Below are positions 19,868 through 30,825 of a stretch of 40,520 bases of DNA, piece after piece (the first letter of the stretch is position 1; every line of letters starts with the position of its first letter). Location of the stretch: NCBI GenBank assembly GCA_001871325.1, contig MNVA01000008.1, forward strand, positions 1-40,520. The letters are read 5' to 3'. This DNA is from Ignavibacteria bacterium CG1_02_37_35. Lineage in GTDB: Bacteria > Bacteroidota > Ignavibacteria > Ignavibacteriales > Ignavibacteriaceae. Both the position numbers and the translations under genes were made by a program. The notes under the pieces are model-generated. The model was not told where the DNA came from. It ran no database searches and worked only from the letters and a program-made list of their open reading frames with translations.

Positions 19868-21970
19868 TTATTTCAATCCTCGTTTTTCTAATAAAGCATC
19901 GGTACCGGGCTTTCTTCCTCTAAACTGTTCATAAAGAACCATCGGATCATCGCTTCCGGCTTTTTGTAAAAGATTTCGGAAGGCTTTAGCTGTGGCTTTA
20001 TCGAACACATCATTTTTTTCTTTAAAGGCAGCGAAAGCATCCGCATCTAAAACAGCCGCCCATACATAACCATAGTAGCCGGCGGCATAACCGTCATCGG
20101 CAAAAATGTGCTGAAAATTTGTGCTCTGATAACGCGATTCGATCTCAGGGATCAGTCCATGCTTTTCTAACGATTCATGTTCGAATGTGAGTGCATCCCT
20201 TTTGTTCGTATCCGAAATTGTATGCCAATCCAAATCAAGTAATGATGCCGCCAGGTATTCAGTTGTTTCAAATCCCTGGTTGAAATGTCCTGCGGTTACA
20301 ATTTTATGTATCAGCTCATCAGGCATAGCTTCTCCCGTTATGTAATGTTTTGCATACATCTTTAGAACTACCGGGTCGGAAGCCCAATTTTCCATTACCT
20401 GAGATGGCATTTCTACAAAGTCAACCGGAACTCTTTTCCCTGATGGATAAATCGAAGTTGCAATCAAATAATGTAAAGCATGACCGAATTCATGGAAGAG
20501 TGTATTCACATCATCAAAACTTAAGAGCGCAGGTTTGTCTTTTGTCGGTTTTGTAAAATTACCAACATTATAAATTATAGGTGAAATAAATTTCCCATCT
20601 ATATTTGACTGGCTTGTAAACTCGCTCATCCATGCGCCGCTTCGTTTGCTGTCTCTGGGGAAATAGTCAATGTATAAAATTCCCACATGTTTGTCATCAG
20701 CTTCCTTGACTTCAAAAACTTTTACATCGGGATGGTAGACGGAAATATTTTTTAATTCAACAAATTGAAATCCATAAAGTTTTGATGCAACGCCAAATGC
20801 ACCGGCAATTACATTTTCAAGTTTGAAATAAGGACGCAGCATCTCGCCATCAAGCGAAAATTTTTCACTTCTCACTTTTTCAGAATAGTACCACCAATCC
20901 CATGGTTGTAGTTTGAATTTTCCGCCTTCGGTGTCAATCATTTTCTGCATATCTGCTGCTTCTTCACCAGCTTTGCTTAAAGCCGGCTTCCACAGATCGT
21001 TCAAGAATTTGTAAACATTTTCAGGATTCTTCGCCATATTAATTTCTAATCTGAAATCGGCATAGGTCTTATATCCCAGCAAATTTGCTTTTTCGACCCG
21101 CAATGATGCCATTTTAGTAAGAATATTTTTTGTGTCTAACTCATTGTTGTTATTGCCGCGGGTTAGATAGGCTTTAAATAATTTTTCTCTAAGTTCTCTC
21201 TTAGGAGAATATTGGAGGAATGGTGTCCAGCTTGGTCTTTGTAACGTAAAAGCCCACTTTCCTTCAAGTCCTTTTCCTTTAGCAGTTTCTGCCGCTCCTT
21301 GAACGACTCCTTCCGGCAATCCGGCAAGGTCATCTTTATTATTAATCACCAAGCCAATCGCATTGGATTCCTTAAGAATATTTTCAGCAAACTTTACCCC
21401 GAGAAGAGAAAGTTCCTCATTTATTTTTTTAAATTTTTCCTTCTCTGCCTTGTTTAGATTTGCTCCGCCACGAACAAAATCTTTATAATAGTTTTCTACC
21501 ACCACTTTCTGCTCTACTGTAAGCTCCAGTTTCTCCTTTTTTTGATAGATACTTTTGATCCGGTCGAAAAATTTTTCATTTAGATAGATCCCGTCAAAAT
21601 GTTTTGAGATCATTGGCGCAGTTTTCTGAGCAATTTCTTGAAGCGTTTCATTCGTGTTGGCTCCGTTTAAAGCGTTGAAAACATTATTGACCTTTGTAAA
21701 CAGTTTTCCGCTTTTTTCAAATGCTTCAATGGTATTTTTGAATGTAGCCTTTTCTTTATTGCTGATTATTTTCTCAACCTCAGCCATCTGTTGTTTCATT
21801 CCTTCCACATAGGCGGGCATAAAGTGTTCATCTTTTATTCGGTCGAACGGTGGAGTACCGAACGGAGTTTTCCATTCTTGAAAAAAGGGATTGTTCATTT
21901 TATTTTTATCCGATTGCATGGTAAATGCGCAAAGTAAGGTTAATAGAAAAACGCTTAAAATTATTTTCAT
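19868..21970 (-). CDS. M3-family metallopeptidase (Dcp-like), with signal peptide
   Basis: TLFHEFGHALHYLI zinc-binding motif; DFVEMPSQVMENWA; full-length M3 pattern. Confidence 0.93.
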   Translation of the reverse strand: MKIILSVFLLTLLCAFTMQSDKNKMNNPFFQEWKTPFGTPPFDRIKDEHFMPAYVEGMKQQMAEVEKIISNKEKATFKNTIEAFEKSGKLFTKVNNVFNALNGANTNETLQEIAQKTAPMISKHFDGIYLNEKFFDRIKSIYQKKEKLELTVEQKVVVENYYKDFVRGGANLNKAEKEKFKKINEELSLLGVKFAENILKESNAIGLVINNKDDLAGLPEGVVQGAAETAKGKGLEGKWAFTLQRPSWTPFLQYSPKRELREKLFKAYLTRGNNNNELDTKNILTKMASLRVEKANLLGYKTYADFRLEINMAKNPENVYKFLNDLWKPALSKAGEEAADMQKMIDTEGGKFKLQPWDWWYYSEKVRSEKFSLDGEMLRPYFKLENVIAGAFGVASKLYGFQFVELKNISVYHPDVKVFEVKEADDKHVGILYIDYFPRDSKRSGAWMSEFTSQSNIDGKFISPIIYNVGNFTKPTKDKPALLSFDDVNTLFHEFGHALHYLIATSIYPSGKRVPVDFVEMPSQVMENWASDPVVLKMYAKHYITGEAMPDELIHKIVTAGHFNQGFETTEYLAASLLDLDWHTISDTNKRDALTFEHESLEKHGLIPEIESRYQSTNFQHIFADDGYAAGYYGYVWAAVLDADAFAAFKEKNDVFDKATAKAFRNLLQKAGSDDPMVLYEQFRGRKPGTDALLEKRGLK

Positions 21971-22276
21971 TCTTTAACTCCTTAAATATTATGTTTGATG
22001 GATGTAAAAAATATGAACTTCTCTTAAATAAACAGCAAAAATATTGTGCTGAAAACGATAAAAATGTTTTTTCGAACTTTAAACTCGTTATATAACAAAG
22101 GATAACGAATGATGAAGTCATTGACTTTTCGAGATCCCCAAGCCCGGTTCATTATCCATTATTATTTTGAAGCCCAGCTCCACATGTGATCATTTTTTTA
22201 ACCACGGGAGCAAAACCTTAAGCCGGATAGACCGGAACCAAAATGTATGAATGAATATTTCTGCTTAGTCTTGAAT

Positions 22277-23590
22277 TTAAACTTTTTGAACAACGATCCT
22301 CATTCCGTCAATTTGAATAACTTTAATCTTCTCACCTTTTTCGATATAATCTCCGGCAGTAACAACATCATAGCGCCTCCCGTTTATGATCGAGGTACCC
22401 GCCGGACGAAGCGTAGTAAAAGCTTCTCCCGTTTTATTCAAAAGATTTTCGTACGAAGGATGAGAGCTAAATCCTTTTTGGGAGGTATTCTCGTCCGACA
22501 AAATTAATCTATTAAAAGTTGTAGACTTTGGAAGATATTTCACTAATAAGAACATTAGAACGACTGAAAAGAAAAGAGCTGTCCCAAGTTGAATAATTGC
22601 AGTGTAAAGAATATTCGAGTCAAAATAAAATTCCGCGTTAAACAGAGAAAAGAAAATCGAACCGATAACTAATCCTATTCCCGCGATGCCTGCAATGCCA
22701 AATCCAGGGATGACAAATATCTCTAAAATCAATAGAACAATCCCAAGCACAAATAATAATATTTGAAATATTGAGGCGATCTGTAAGATGAATGAAGAAC
22801 CGAAGAAGAGTCCAAGTGCAATGAGTGAAATTGTCCCGGCAAAACCCCAGCCGGGCGTTTTTATTTCAGTATAAAGACCGACCAATCCGATCATAATAAG
22901 TAGAGAAGAAATTATGGGGTTATTTAAGAAACGAACAAATGATTCCGCCCAATTTTCATTTTCTGCTATCACAACAGCGTAATGAATATCGAATGCCGCT
23001 AAAACTTCTGAAAGATTTGCCACCGTCGTATCTGAGATTTGATATTTAAATGCCTCTGCTGAGGTAAGAGTAATAAGCGTGGTGCTATCATCTACACCGG
23101 GTATAACCACACGTTCATCAACCATCGCTTCTGCTATATCTGTTCTCCTTCCGTTTTTCTCTGCTGTAGAACGCATCTCGGAGCGCATATACGATTGATA
23201 TTTCTCCGACTGCTTCTGTCCCGTTTGATCAACCACCGTAGTTGCACCGATAGAACTACCGGGAGCCATCGCAATTTTTTTACAGGAAAGAGTTATCAAC
23301 GCTCCGGCAGAAATTGCGCGGTTTTTTACAAAGGCTATTGTTAAAACTTTGCTTTCCAGGATTGCATCTTTAATTTGTGTTGCAGCATCAACTCTGCCGC
23401 CGAATGTGTTTATCTCAAAAACGATGGCTTGCGCGCCTTGAGCTTCCGCATCTGAAATTACTCTTCTAACAAAAGGAGCTAATCCGAGATCAATCTCCCC
23501 TTCAATTTTTGCATGGAAAACTTTTTGCGCGCTAGTGAATGGAGATAGCGTTACAAAGAGTAAACAAAAGGCATATAATAATTTTTTCAT
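22277..23590 (-). CDS. NfeD-type membrane-bound serine protease (ClpP-class)
   Basis: INTFGGRVDAATQIKDAI, APGSSIGATTVV; multi-TM region and C-terminal OB-like NfeD domain. Confidence 0.9.
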   Translation of the reverse strand: MKKLLYAFCLLFVTLSPFTSAQKVFHAKIEGEIDLGLAPFVRRVISDAEAQGAQAIVFEINTFGGRVDAATQIKDAILESKVLTIAFVKNRAISAGALITLSCKKIAMAPGSSIGATTVVDQTGQKQSEKYQSYMRSEMRSTAEKNGRRTDIAEAMVDERVVIPGVDDSTTLITLTSAEAFKYQISDTTVANLSEVLAAFDIHYAVVIAENENWAESFVRFLNNPIISSLLIMIGLVGLYTEIKTPGWGFAGTISLIALGLFFGSSFILQIASIFQILLFVLGIVLLILEIFVIPGFGIAGIAGIGLVIGSIFFSLFNAEFYFDSNILYTAIIQLGTALFFSVVLMFLLVKYLPKSTTFNRLILSDENTSQKGFSSHPSYENLLNKTGEAFTTLRPAGTSIINGRRYDVVTAGDYIEKGEKIKVIQIDGMRIVVQKV

Positions 23591-23725
23591 TTTTCAACCT
23601 GAATCTAATTCAAACTTATTTTCATTGGAAATATACAAAGAGTTGGTGAAAAAAATTAAGTGGCTTTTTGTCCCTGTGGTAAAGTTATCTCGCTACAAAG
23701 TCACGAAAACACGAAGGGCTTAACG

Positions 23726-23842
23726 AATTTATTTCTGTTTCCCCTTCTCCTTCAAAATCAAATGCCCCATTTTATCTCTTTTCGTTTCCAGGTAACGAAG
23801 ATTGTTTTCGTTCGGGAGAATTTCTATCGGGATGCGTTCTAC
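23726..23842 (-). pseudogene. Duplicated 3' end of ribBA
   Basis: Aligns without gaps to 23996-24112 with 6 mismatches; encodes VERIPIEILPNENNLRYLETKRDKMGHLILKEKGKQK*. Confidence 0.9.
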
Positions 23843-23849
23843 TTAAAAT

Positions 23850-23967
23850 CAGCGTAGCCGTAAACGGCAACGCTGTATGAAAAAATCATCGTAAACGATG
23901 ATGACCAAAAATTTCATCCCGATTTATCGGGATTTATTCATGCAGCACAATCCATTTATGGTTGTGC
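23850..23967. repeat. Cluster of four consecutive hairpins with TAAA/TTTA loops
   Basis: CAGCGTAGCCG-TAAA-CGGCAACGCTG; ATCATCG-TAAA-CGATGAT; ATCCCGA-TTTA-TCGGGAT; GCACAATCCA-TTTA-TGGTTGTGC. Confidence 0.85.
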
Positions 23968-23998
23968 GGTGTCTGTAAAAAAATCCGCTGTTATAAAT

Positions 23999-25213
23999 TT
24001 ATTTCTGTTTCCCCTTCTCCTTCAAAATCAAATGCCCCATTTTATCTCTTTTCGTTTGTAAGTAGCGAAGATTATTTGCGTTCGGGAGAATTTCTATCGG
24101 GATGCGTTCTACAATTTCAAGGTCATATCCTTTTAATCCGACTACTTTTTTAGGATTGTTGGTCAACAATTTTATTTTGCGGATACCAAGTTGAAGCAGA
24201 ATTTGCGCGCCTATTCCGTAGTCACGTAAATCAGCACGGAAACCGAGGGCTTCGTTCGCTTCGACGGTATCTTTTCCTTCGTCTTGTAAATTATATGCGA
24301 GTAATTTATTCGCCAAACCAATGCCGCGTCCTTCCTGCCGCATATATACGACAACACCGACTCCTTCTTCTTCGATCATTTCAATTGCACGGTTAAGCTG
24401 GTCGTGGCAGTCGCACCGCAAAGAATGGAAAACATCGCCTGTCAAACATTCGGAATGCATGCGAACAAGCACGGGTTTGGAGGAATCAATTTCTCCTTTA
24501 ACCAAAGCGAGGTGTTCTTTCTTCTCAACTTTATTTTGGAAGAGGAACATTCTGAAATTTCCTTTTGAAGTCGGAAGATTGATCTCTGTAATTTTTTCTA
24601 CAAGACTTTCTTTTTTAATTCGATACTGAATTAAATCTTTTACGGTAAGAACTTTTAAATTGAATTTTTCGGCAAGTTCAATAAGCTGCGGGGTGCGCGC
24701 CATCTCTCCATTGTCTTGTAAAATTTCACAAAGTACTCCGGCATGATTAAGTCCGGCAAGGCTGCACAAATCAACAACGGCTTCGGTATGTCCGGCGCGG
24801 CGAAGAACTCCTTCATCCATCGCGCGAAGGGGAAAGATGTGTCCGGGAACCGCAAAATCATTTCTTCTTGAATTAGGATCAATCATTTTTTTTATTGTTA
24901 CGGCTCTATCTGCCGCGGAAATTCCGGTGGTTGTTCCTTCAACGGCATCAACGGTTATGGTAAATTGCGTTCCGTGTAAAGCAGAGTTTTCATCAACCAT
25001 TAAGGGCAGTTCAAGTTCTTCCAGGCGTTTACCGGTAAGAGAAATGCAGACTAATCCTTTGCCGTGAGTGATCATAAAATTAATTATTTCGGGAGTAACG
25101 AATTCCGCCGCACAGACAAAATCGCCTTCATTCTCGCGGTCTTCGTCATCAATAATGATGATCACTTTTCCGTTTTTTATTTCTTCAATTGCTTCTTCAA
25201 CGTTACAAAACAT
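23999..25213 (-). CDS. ribBA: Bifunctional 3,4-dihydroxy-2-butanone-4-phosphate synthase / GTP cyclohydrolase II
   Basis: DDEDRENEGDFVCAAE (RibB) and HSECLTGDVFHSLRCDCHDQL, RQEGRGIGL (RibA). Confidence 0.97.
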   Translation of the reverse strand: MFCNVEEAIEEIKNGKVIIIIDDEDRENEGDFVCAAEFVTPEIINFMITHGKGLVCISLTGKRLEELELPLMVDENSALHGTQFTITVDAVEGTTTGISAADRAVTIKKMIDPNSRRNDFAVPGHIFPLRAMDEGVLRRAGHTEAVVDLCSLAGLNHAGVLCEILQDNGEMARTPQLIELAEKFNLKVLTVKDLIQYRIKKESLVEKITEINLPTSKGNFRMFLFQNKVEKKEHLALVKGEIDSSKPVLVRMHSECLTGDVFHSLRCDCHDQLNRAIEMIEEEGVGVVVYMRQEGRGIGLANKLLAYNLQDEGKDTVEANEALGFRADLRDYGIGAQILLQLGIRKIKLLTNNPKKVVGLKGYDLEIVERIPIEILPNANNLRYLQTKRDKMGHLILKEKGKQK

Positions 25214-25280
25214 AGAGGGTAACCTTATGCTTTCTCTTTCAGAATATTTTCGTATTTAGATCAATTATACATGTGAACAA

Positions 25281-25500
25281 GAATGGATGAATGAGTGCAT
25301 GGATGAACGTGTAAATGGTTCAATAAGAAAAACTTTAATAATTCATGTGGTAAAATCTTAGCACAGACTAAAGTCCGTGCTACGGAATTTCAAACTATAA
25401 TATGTTTTTGTGTAACCGATTTAATAAAATAAATCCATCATTCAACCATACGTTCATGCAATCATTCAATCTTTTAATTGTCATTCATCCATCTATTCTC
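25281..25500. repeat. Copy C of dispersed GAATG-arm palindromic intergenic repeat
   Basis: Left GAATGGATGAATGAGTGCATGG..., right ...TCATTCATCCAT; nested TAGCACAGAC-TAAA-GTCCGTGCTA hairpin. Confidence 0.7.
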
Positions 25501-25502
25501 TA

Positions 25503-25823
25503 CTAATTTCCTTCTTTGGCTTGAGTAACAACGCCGATAGCAGATTTCTCAAACTTCATTTTAACGTTATCGGAAACTTTCAAAAGGATGGTTTTATCTT
25601 CAACGGTATCAACTGTTCCGTGAATTCCACTTAAAGTAATAACTTTATCTCCTTTTTGAATACCGCTGATAAGTTTTTCTTTTTCCTTAGCTCGTTTCTG
25701 TTGCGGACGAATGATCATAAAATAAAAAATTGCGAAAATAGCGCCGAACATTACGAGTGTGCTGATCATACTTCCGCCGCCGTCTTGACCGGGAGCAGGA
25801 GCCATAGCTATAAGATAATTCAT
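25503..25823 (-). CDS. yajC: Sec translocase accessory subunit YajC
   Basis: FMIIRPQQKRAKEKEKLISGIQKGDKVITLSGIHGTV. Confidence 0.93.
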   Translation of the reverse strand: MNYLIAMAPAPGQDGGGSMISTLVMFGAIFAIFYFMIIRPQQKRAKEKEKLISGIQKGDKVITLSGIHGTVDTVEDKTILLKVSDNVKMKFEKSAIGVVTQAKEGN

Positions 25824-26981
<1,158 letters not shown>

Positions 26982-27033
26982 TCAATTATGATGATGAAAT
27001 TTACGGAAAATGGGACAGGTAAAAAAAGTTTTG

Positions 27034-28044
27034 TCACACGATATTGACTTCTTCTTCTAATTGAATTTCAAACTTTTGATAAACGTCTTCTTTGATTTTC
27101 TGAGAAAGTTGAAGAACTTCGTTTCCATCCGCTTTTCCATAATTAACAAGCACAAGCGCTTGATGTTCGTGGACTCCGACATTACCGGTTCTCTTTCCTT
27201 TCCAGCCGCACTGTTCAATTAACCAGCCTGCGGGAATTTTGATCGTATCTTCTGAAGTGGGAAATCCTTTAAGTGATGGGAATCCTGCTTTTAATTTTGC
27301 ATAATGATTTTTTTCTATTTCGGGATTCTTGAAAAAGCTCCCGGAATTGCCAAGTACTTTTGGATCGGGAAGTTTATCATTCCGAATTTTTATCACAATA
27401 TTGCGAATGTCTGCCAGCGTGGGATTTTTCTTCCCGATACTTTTCAACTCTTGTTCTATTGAACCATAATGAGTGTTCAATTCAAAATTTTTCTGTAATC
27501 TAAAAAGAACGGATGTGATGATGAATTTATTCTTTAATTCATTTTTGAAAATAGTTGTTCGGTATCCGAAATTACAATCGTGTTTGATGAATGTTTTTTC
27601 AGAACTATCTGTTAAATAAATTCCATTTAACGCAAAGAAAGTATCCTTCACTTCTTGTCCATAGGCTCCGATATTCTGAATTGGCGCGGCTCCAACGGTT
27701 CCCGGGATCAATGATAAATTTTCAACTCCATAAAAATTATTCCCCACACAATAAGAAACAAAGTCATCCCACAATTCGCCAGCAAAAACTTCTAACAGAA
27801 CAGAATCTCTATCTTCCTCTATTTTATAGATCCCTTTTTGATTGAATTGAAGCACTAACCCGTCAAAGTTTTTTGTAAACAGAATATTGCTTCCGCTGCC
27901 GAGAAGTAAAATTTTTTCACCTTTAAACTGTTCGAGAACCTTTTTCAGTTCAGTTATAGAAAAAACTTCGCAAAAGTATTTAGCGAATAACCTTAATCCG
28001 AAGGTATTCTTCTTTTGTAAATTATAATTTTCTTGAAGGTTCAT
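27034..28044 (-). CDS. murB: UDP-N-acetylmuramate dehydrogenase
   Basis: LLGSGSNIL, LIPGTVGAAPIQNIGAYGQEVKD, GNSGSFFKNPEI. Confidence 0.96.
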   Translation of the reverse strand: MNLQENYNLQKKNTFGLRLFAKYFCEVFSITELKKVLEQFKGEKILLLGSGSNILFTKNFDGLVLQFNQKGIYKIEEDRDSVLLEVFAGELWDDFVSYCVGNNFYGVENLSLIPGTVGAAPIQNIGAYGQEVKDTFFALNGIYLTDSSEKTFIKHDCNFGYRTTIFKNELKNKFIITSVLFRLQKNFELNTHYGSIEQELKSIGKKNPTLADIRNIVIKIRNDKLPDPKVLGNSGSFFKNPEIEKNHYAKLKAGFPSLKGFPTSEDTIKIPAGWLIEQCGWKGKRTGNVGVHEHQALVLVNYGKADGNEVLQLSQKIKEDVYQKFEIQLEEEVNIV

Positions 28045-28055
28045 TGGTTATAGAT

Positions 28056-29189
28056 TTATTTAATTGCCTGCTCAATATCTGCAATTAAATCTTCAACATC
28101 TTCAATACCCACAGAGAAGCGGACAAGTTTTTCCGTTAAACCGAATTTTTCTCTTTTTTCTTTTGGAACAGATGCATGGGTCATCGAAACAGGATGGCAT
28201 AAAAGACTTTCAACTCCGCCGAGACTTTCTGCAAGCGTAAAAACTTTTGCATTATTCAAAAATTGTTTTGCGGTTTCAAAAGTGTCAAACTCAACGGAGA
28301 TCATTCCGCCGAAGCCGGACATTTGTTTTTTTGCAAGTTCGTGCTGCGGATGTTCCGTCAATCCGGGATAAAAAACTTTTTTTACTTTGGGGTGCTGCGT
28401 TAAATATTTTGCAATTTTCATTGCGTTGGCATTATGCCGATCCATTCTCACCGCGAGAGTTTTTGTTGAACGCAGCGTCAACCAGCAGTCAAATGGCGAT
28501 GGAACCGCTCCCGCAGCATTTTGAATGTAGCGTAACCGTTCTTGAATTTTTTCATTTCCGGTTACTACAATTCCACCAATAATATCACTATGTCCGTTTA
28601 AATATTTTGTTGTGCTGTGCAGAACGATATCAATCCCAAACTCAATTGGACGCTGAAAATACGGGCTCATAAAGGTGTTATCAACTACGCTGATGAGATT
28701 TTTTTCTTTACAAAGATTTGCGACTGCTTTTAGATCGGTTAATGTTAACATCGGATTTGTCGGCGTCTCAACATAGACCATTTTTGTGTTTGGCTTTATT
28801 TCCGCTTCAATATTTTTCACAGTGGAAGTATCAACCCACGAAAAAGATATTCCAAAATCGGTCATGATTAATTCAAACAAGCGGTAGGTTCCGCCGTAAA
28901 CGTTATCGGTAACAATTACATGGTCGCCGCATTTCAGCAATGCCATCAAAGAATTGATTGCAGCAAGACCTGAAGCAAATGCAATTCCGTATTTTCCTTT
29001 TTCAAGTGTTGCGATGTTTGCTTCCAGCGCCGCGCGTGTTAAATTATGTGTCCGTCCATATTCATACCCTTTGTGCACGCCAAGTTCGGGTTGATGATAC
29101 GTTGAGGTTAAATAAACCGGAGTAATAACTGCACCGGTCTCTAAATCGGCTTTTTGTCCTGCATGAATTGCATCTGTTGAAAATCCCAT
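28056..29189 (-). CDS. Cystathionine gamma-lyase/synthase family PLP enzyme
   Basis: YEYGRTHNLTRAALEANIATLE, VDNTFMSPYFQRP, HSTTKYLNGHSDIIGG. Confidence 0.95.
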   Translation of the reverse strand: MGFSTDAIHAGQKADLETGAVITPVYLTSTYHQPELGVHKGYEYGRTHNLTRAALEANIATLEKGKYGIAFASGLAAINSLMALLKCGDHVIVTDNVYGGTYRLFELIMTDFGISFSWVDTSTVKNIEAEIKPNTKMVYVETPTNPMLTLTDLKAVANLCKEKNLISVVDNTFMSPYFQRPIEFGIDIVLHSTTKYLNGHSDIIGGIVVTGNEKIQERLRYIQNAAGAVPSPFDCWLTLRSTKTLAVRMDRHNANAMKIAKYLTQHPKVKKVFYPGLTEHPQHELAKKQMSGFGGMISVEFDTFETAKQFLNNAKVFTLAESLGGVESLLCHPVSMTHASVPKEKREKFGLTEKLVRFSVGIEDVEDLIADIEQAIK

Positions 29190-29206
29190 ATTGTACCTTT
29201 CAAATT

Positions 29207-30574
29207 TTATAATGATGAAGCGTATTCGATTATATCGTACCGCGTAACAATGTCAATGATTCTTCCGAATTCCAAAACTAAAACAGCGGGAGATTCCGCC
29301 AAATGTTTCTTTACAATTTGAAGATCAGTTTTTTCATCAAGCGAAGGAAATGAAGAACCCATTACCTCTTCTACTGTAGCATCAAGCAACGTATGGTTAT
29401 CAACCAAACTTGCCATAACTTTTGCTTCGCGAATACTGCCGACCGATTGTCCATTTTCAATTACCGGAATTTGCGAGAAGCCATTTGTGTTAAGGACTTC
29501 TATAGCATGGCGAACTTTATCTTTCGCTTGCAAAAAAACCAAATTTTTTACCGGACCATTTTTCTTTGCGTTGGATAAATCTCTCAACGATTTCATCTCC
29601 CGATTTAACAGCCGCTTTTCTTTTAGCCATTCTTCGCTGTGCATTTTACTTAAATATCTTTCACCGGTATCGCAAACAATAAAAACGATAACCGCATCTT
29701 CAGGTAAATCTTTTGCGATTTCTAAAGCAGCTTTTGCAATCGTTCCTGTACTGCCTCCGCAGAAAATTCCTTCTTCTTTTGTTAAAGCACGTGAAACAGA
29801 AAATGAATCGAAATCAGAGACATTAATTATTTCATCTATAACGGGAAAATCAATATTCTCAGGGATGCAATCCTGACCAATGCCTTCAACTAAATAAGGA
29901 ACACCTTCACGAAGCTTTCCATCTTTTTTATATTCTTTTAAAATAGAACCGACCGGATCAGCGCCGATAATTTTAATATTCGGATTTTTTTCTTTTAAAT
30001 ATCTTCCAACACCGCTTATTGTTCCGCCAGTGCCAATTCCCGCAACAAAGTGAGTGATTTTTCCGTCAGTTTGTTTCCAAATTTCAGGACCGGTCGTTTC
30101 GTAGTGCGCTTTCGGATTTGCCGGATTCGCGTATTGATACATGAATAATGCGTTTGGCGTTTCCGCTGCAATTTTACGCGCCACATTAACATAATAATCA
30201 GGACTATCATGTTTCACTGCGTTCGGACAAACAATTACCTGCGCACCGAGCGCCTTTAAATAATTAATTTTTTCCGAACTAACTTTATCGGTAACAACAA
30301 AGACAGATTGAAAGCCGCGGATTGCCGCAGCTAACGCTAAACCAATTCCGGTATTTCCGCTTGTCGCTTCCACAACCGTTCCGCCGGGTTTGATAACTCC
30401 GCGGTTAACAGCGTCATCAAGCATTGCAATACCGATGCGGTCTTTAACGCTGCCGCCGGGATTCACCGATTCAAGTTTCGCTAAGATTAACGGCTTCAAA
30501 CCTTTATTTATCTTGTTCAACTTTATCAACGGTGTATTACCAATCGCCTCTAAAATATTATTCTTATAATCCAT
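29207..30574 (-). CDS. Cystathionine beta-synthase-like PLP enzyme with CBS domains
   Basis: [34 protein letters not shown]-terminal CBS-domain pair. Confidence 0.94.
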   Translation of the reverse strand: MDYKNNILEAIGNTPLIKLNKINKGLKPLILAKLESVNPGGSVKDRIGIAMLDDAVNRGVIKPGGTVVEATSGNTGIGLALAAAIRGFQSVFVVTDKVSSEKINYLKALGAQVIVCPNAVKHDSPDYYVNVARKIAAETPNALFMYQYANPANPKAHYETTGPEIWKQTDGKITHFVAGIGTGGTISGVGRYLKEKNPNIKIIGADPVGSILKEYKKDGKLREGVPYLVEGIGQDCIPENIDFPVIDEIINVSDFDSFSVSRALTKEEGIFCGGSTGTIAKAALEIAKDLPEDAVIVFIVCDTGERYLSKMHSEEWLKEKRLLNREMKSLRDLSNAKKNGPVKNLVFLQAKDKVRHAIEVLNTNGFSQIPVIENGQSVGSIREAKVMASLVDNHTLLDATVEEVMGSSFPSLDEKTDLQIVKKHLAESPAVLVLEFGRIIDIVTRYDIIEYASSL

Positions 30575-30683
30575 GAAATCCTCTTTTTATAAACGTAATA
30601 ATAAAAACCAGTAGTAAATTTCTAATTCATTATTTTCAAACATATAATCGAACAAGTAAATAGTCTATCGATCAATGCAGCTT

Positions 30684-30758
30684 GAATGGATGAATGATTG
30701 CATGGCTGAATGATCTTTCGATAAAATAAATCAATTGATTTTTTTCATTCATCCATTC
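30684..30758. repeat. Copy D of dispersed GAATG-arm palindromic intergenic repeat
   Basis: GAATGGATGAATGA (30684-30697) perfectly inverted as TCATTCATCCATTC (30745-30758). Confidence 0.8.
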
Positions 30759-30825
30759 TTTCAAACATTCTTTCTACTTAACAAAATCCGCACAATTAGA
30801 TTTCTACCAAACTCATTATTATCCT

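Noticed and set aside
23660-24153. Two similar short plus-strand ORFs (65 and 63 aa)
   Set aside because: They are antisense to the ribBA tail and its duplicate; their similarity is explained by the duplication.
25214-25280. FMN riboswitch upstream of ribBA
   Set aside because: The short leader (<70 nt to the adjacent repeat) lacks recognisable RFN element conserved blocks.
30575-30683. SAM-type riboswitch upstream of the transsulfuration operon
   Set aside because: AT-rich leader without recognisable conserved SAM riboswitch sequence or structure.
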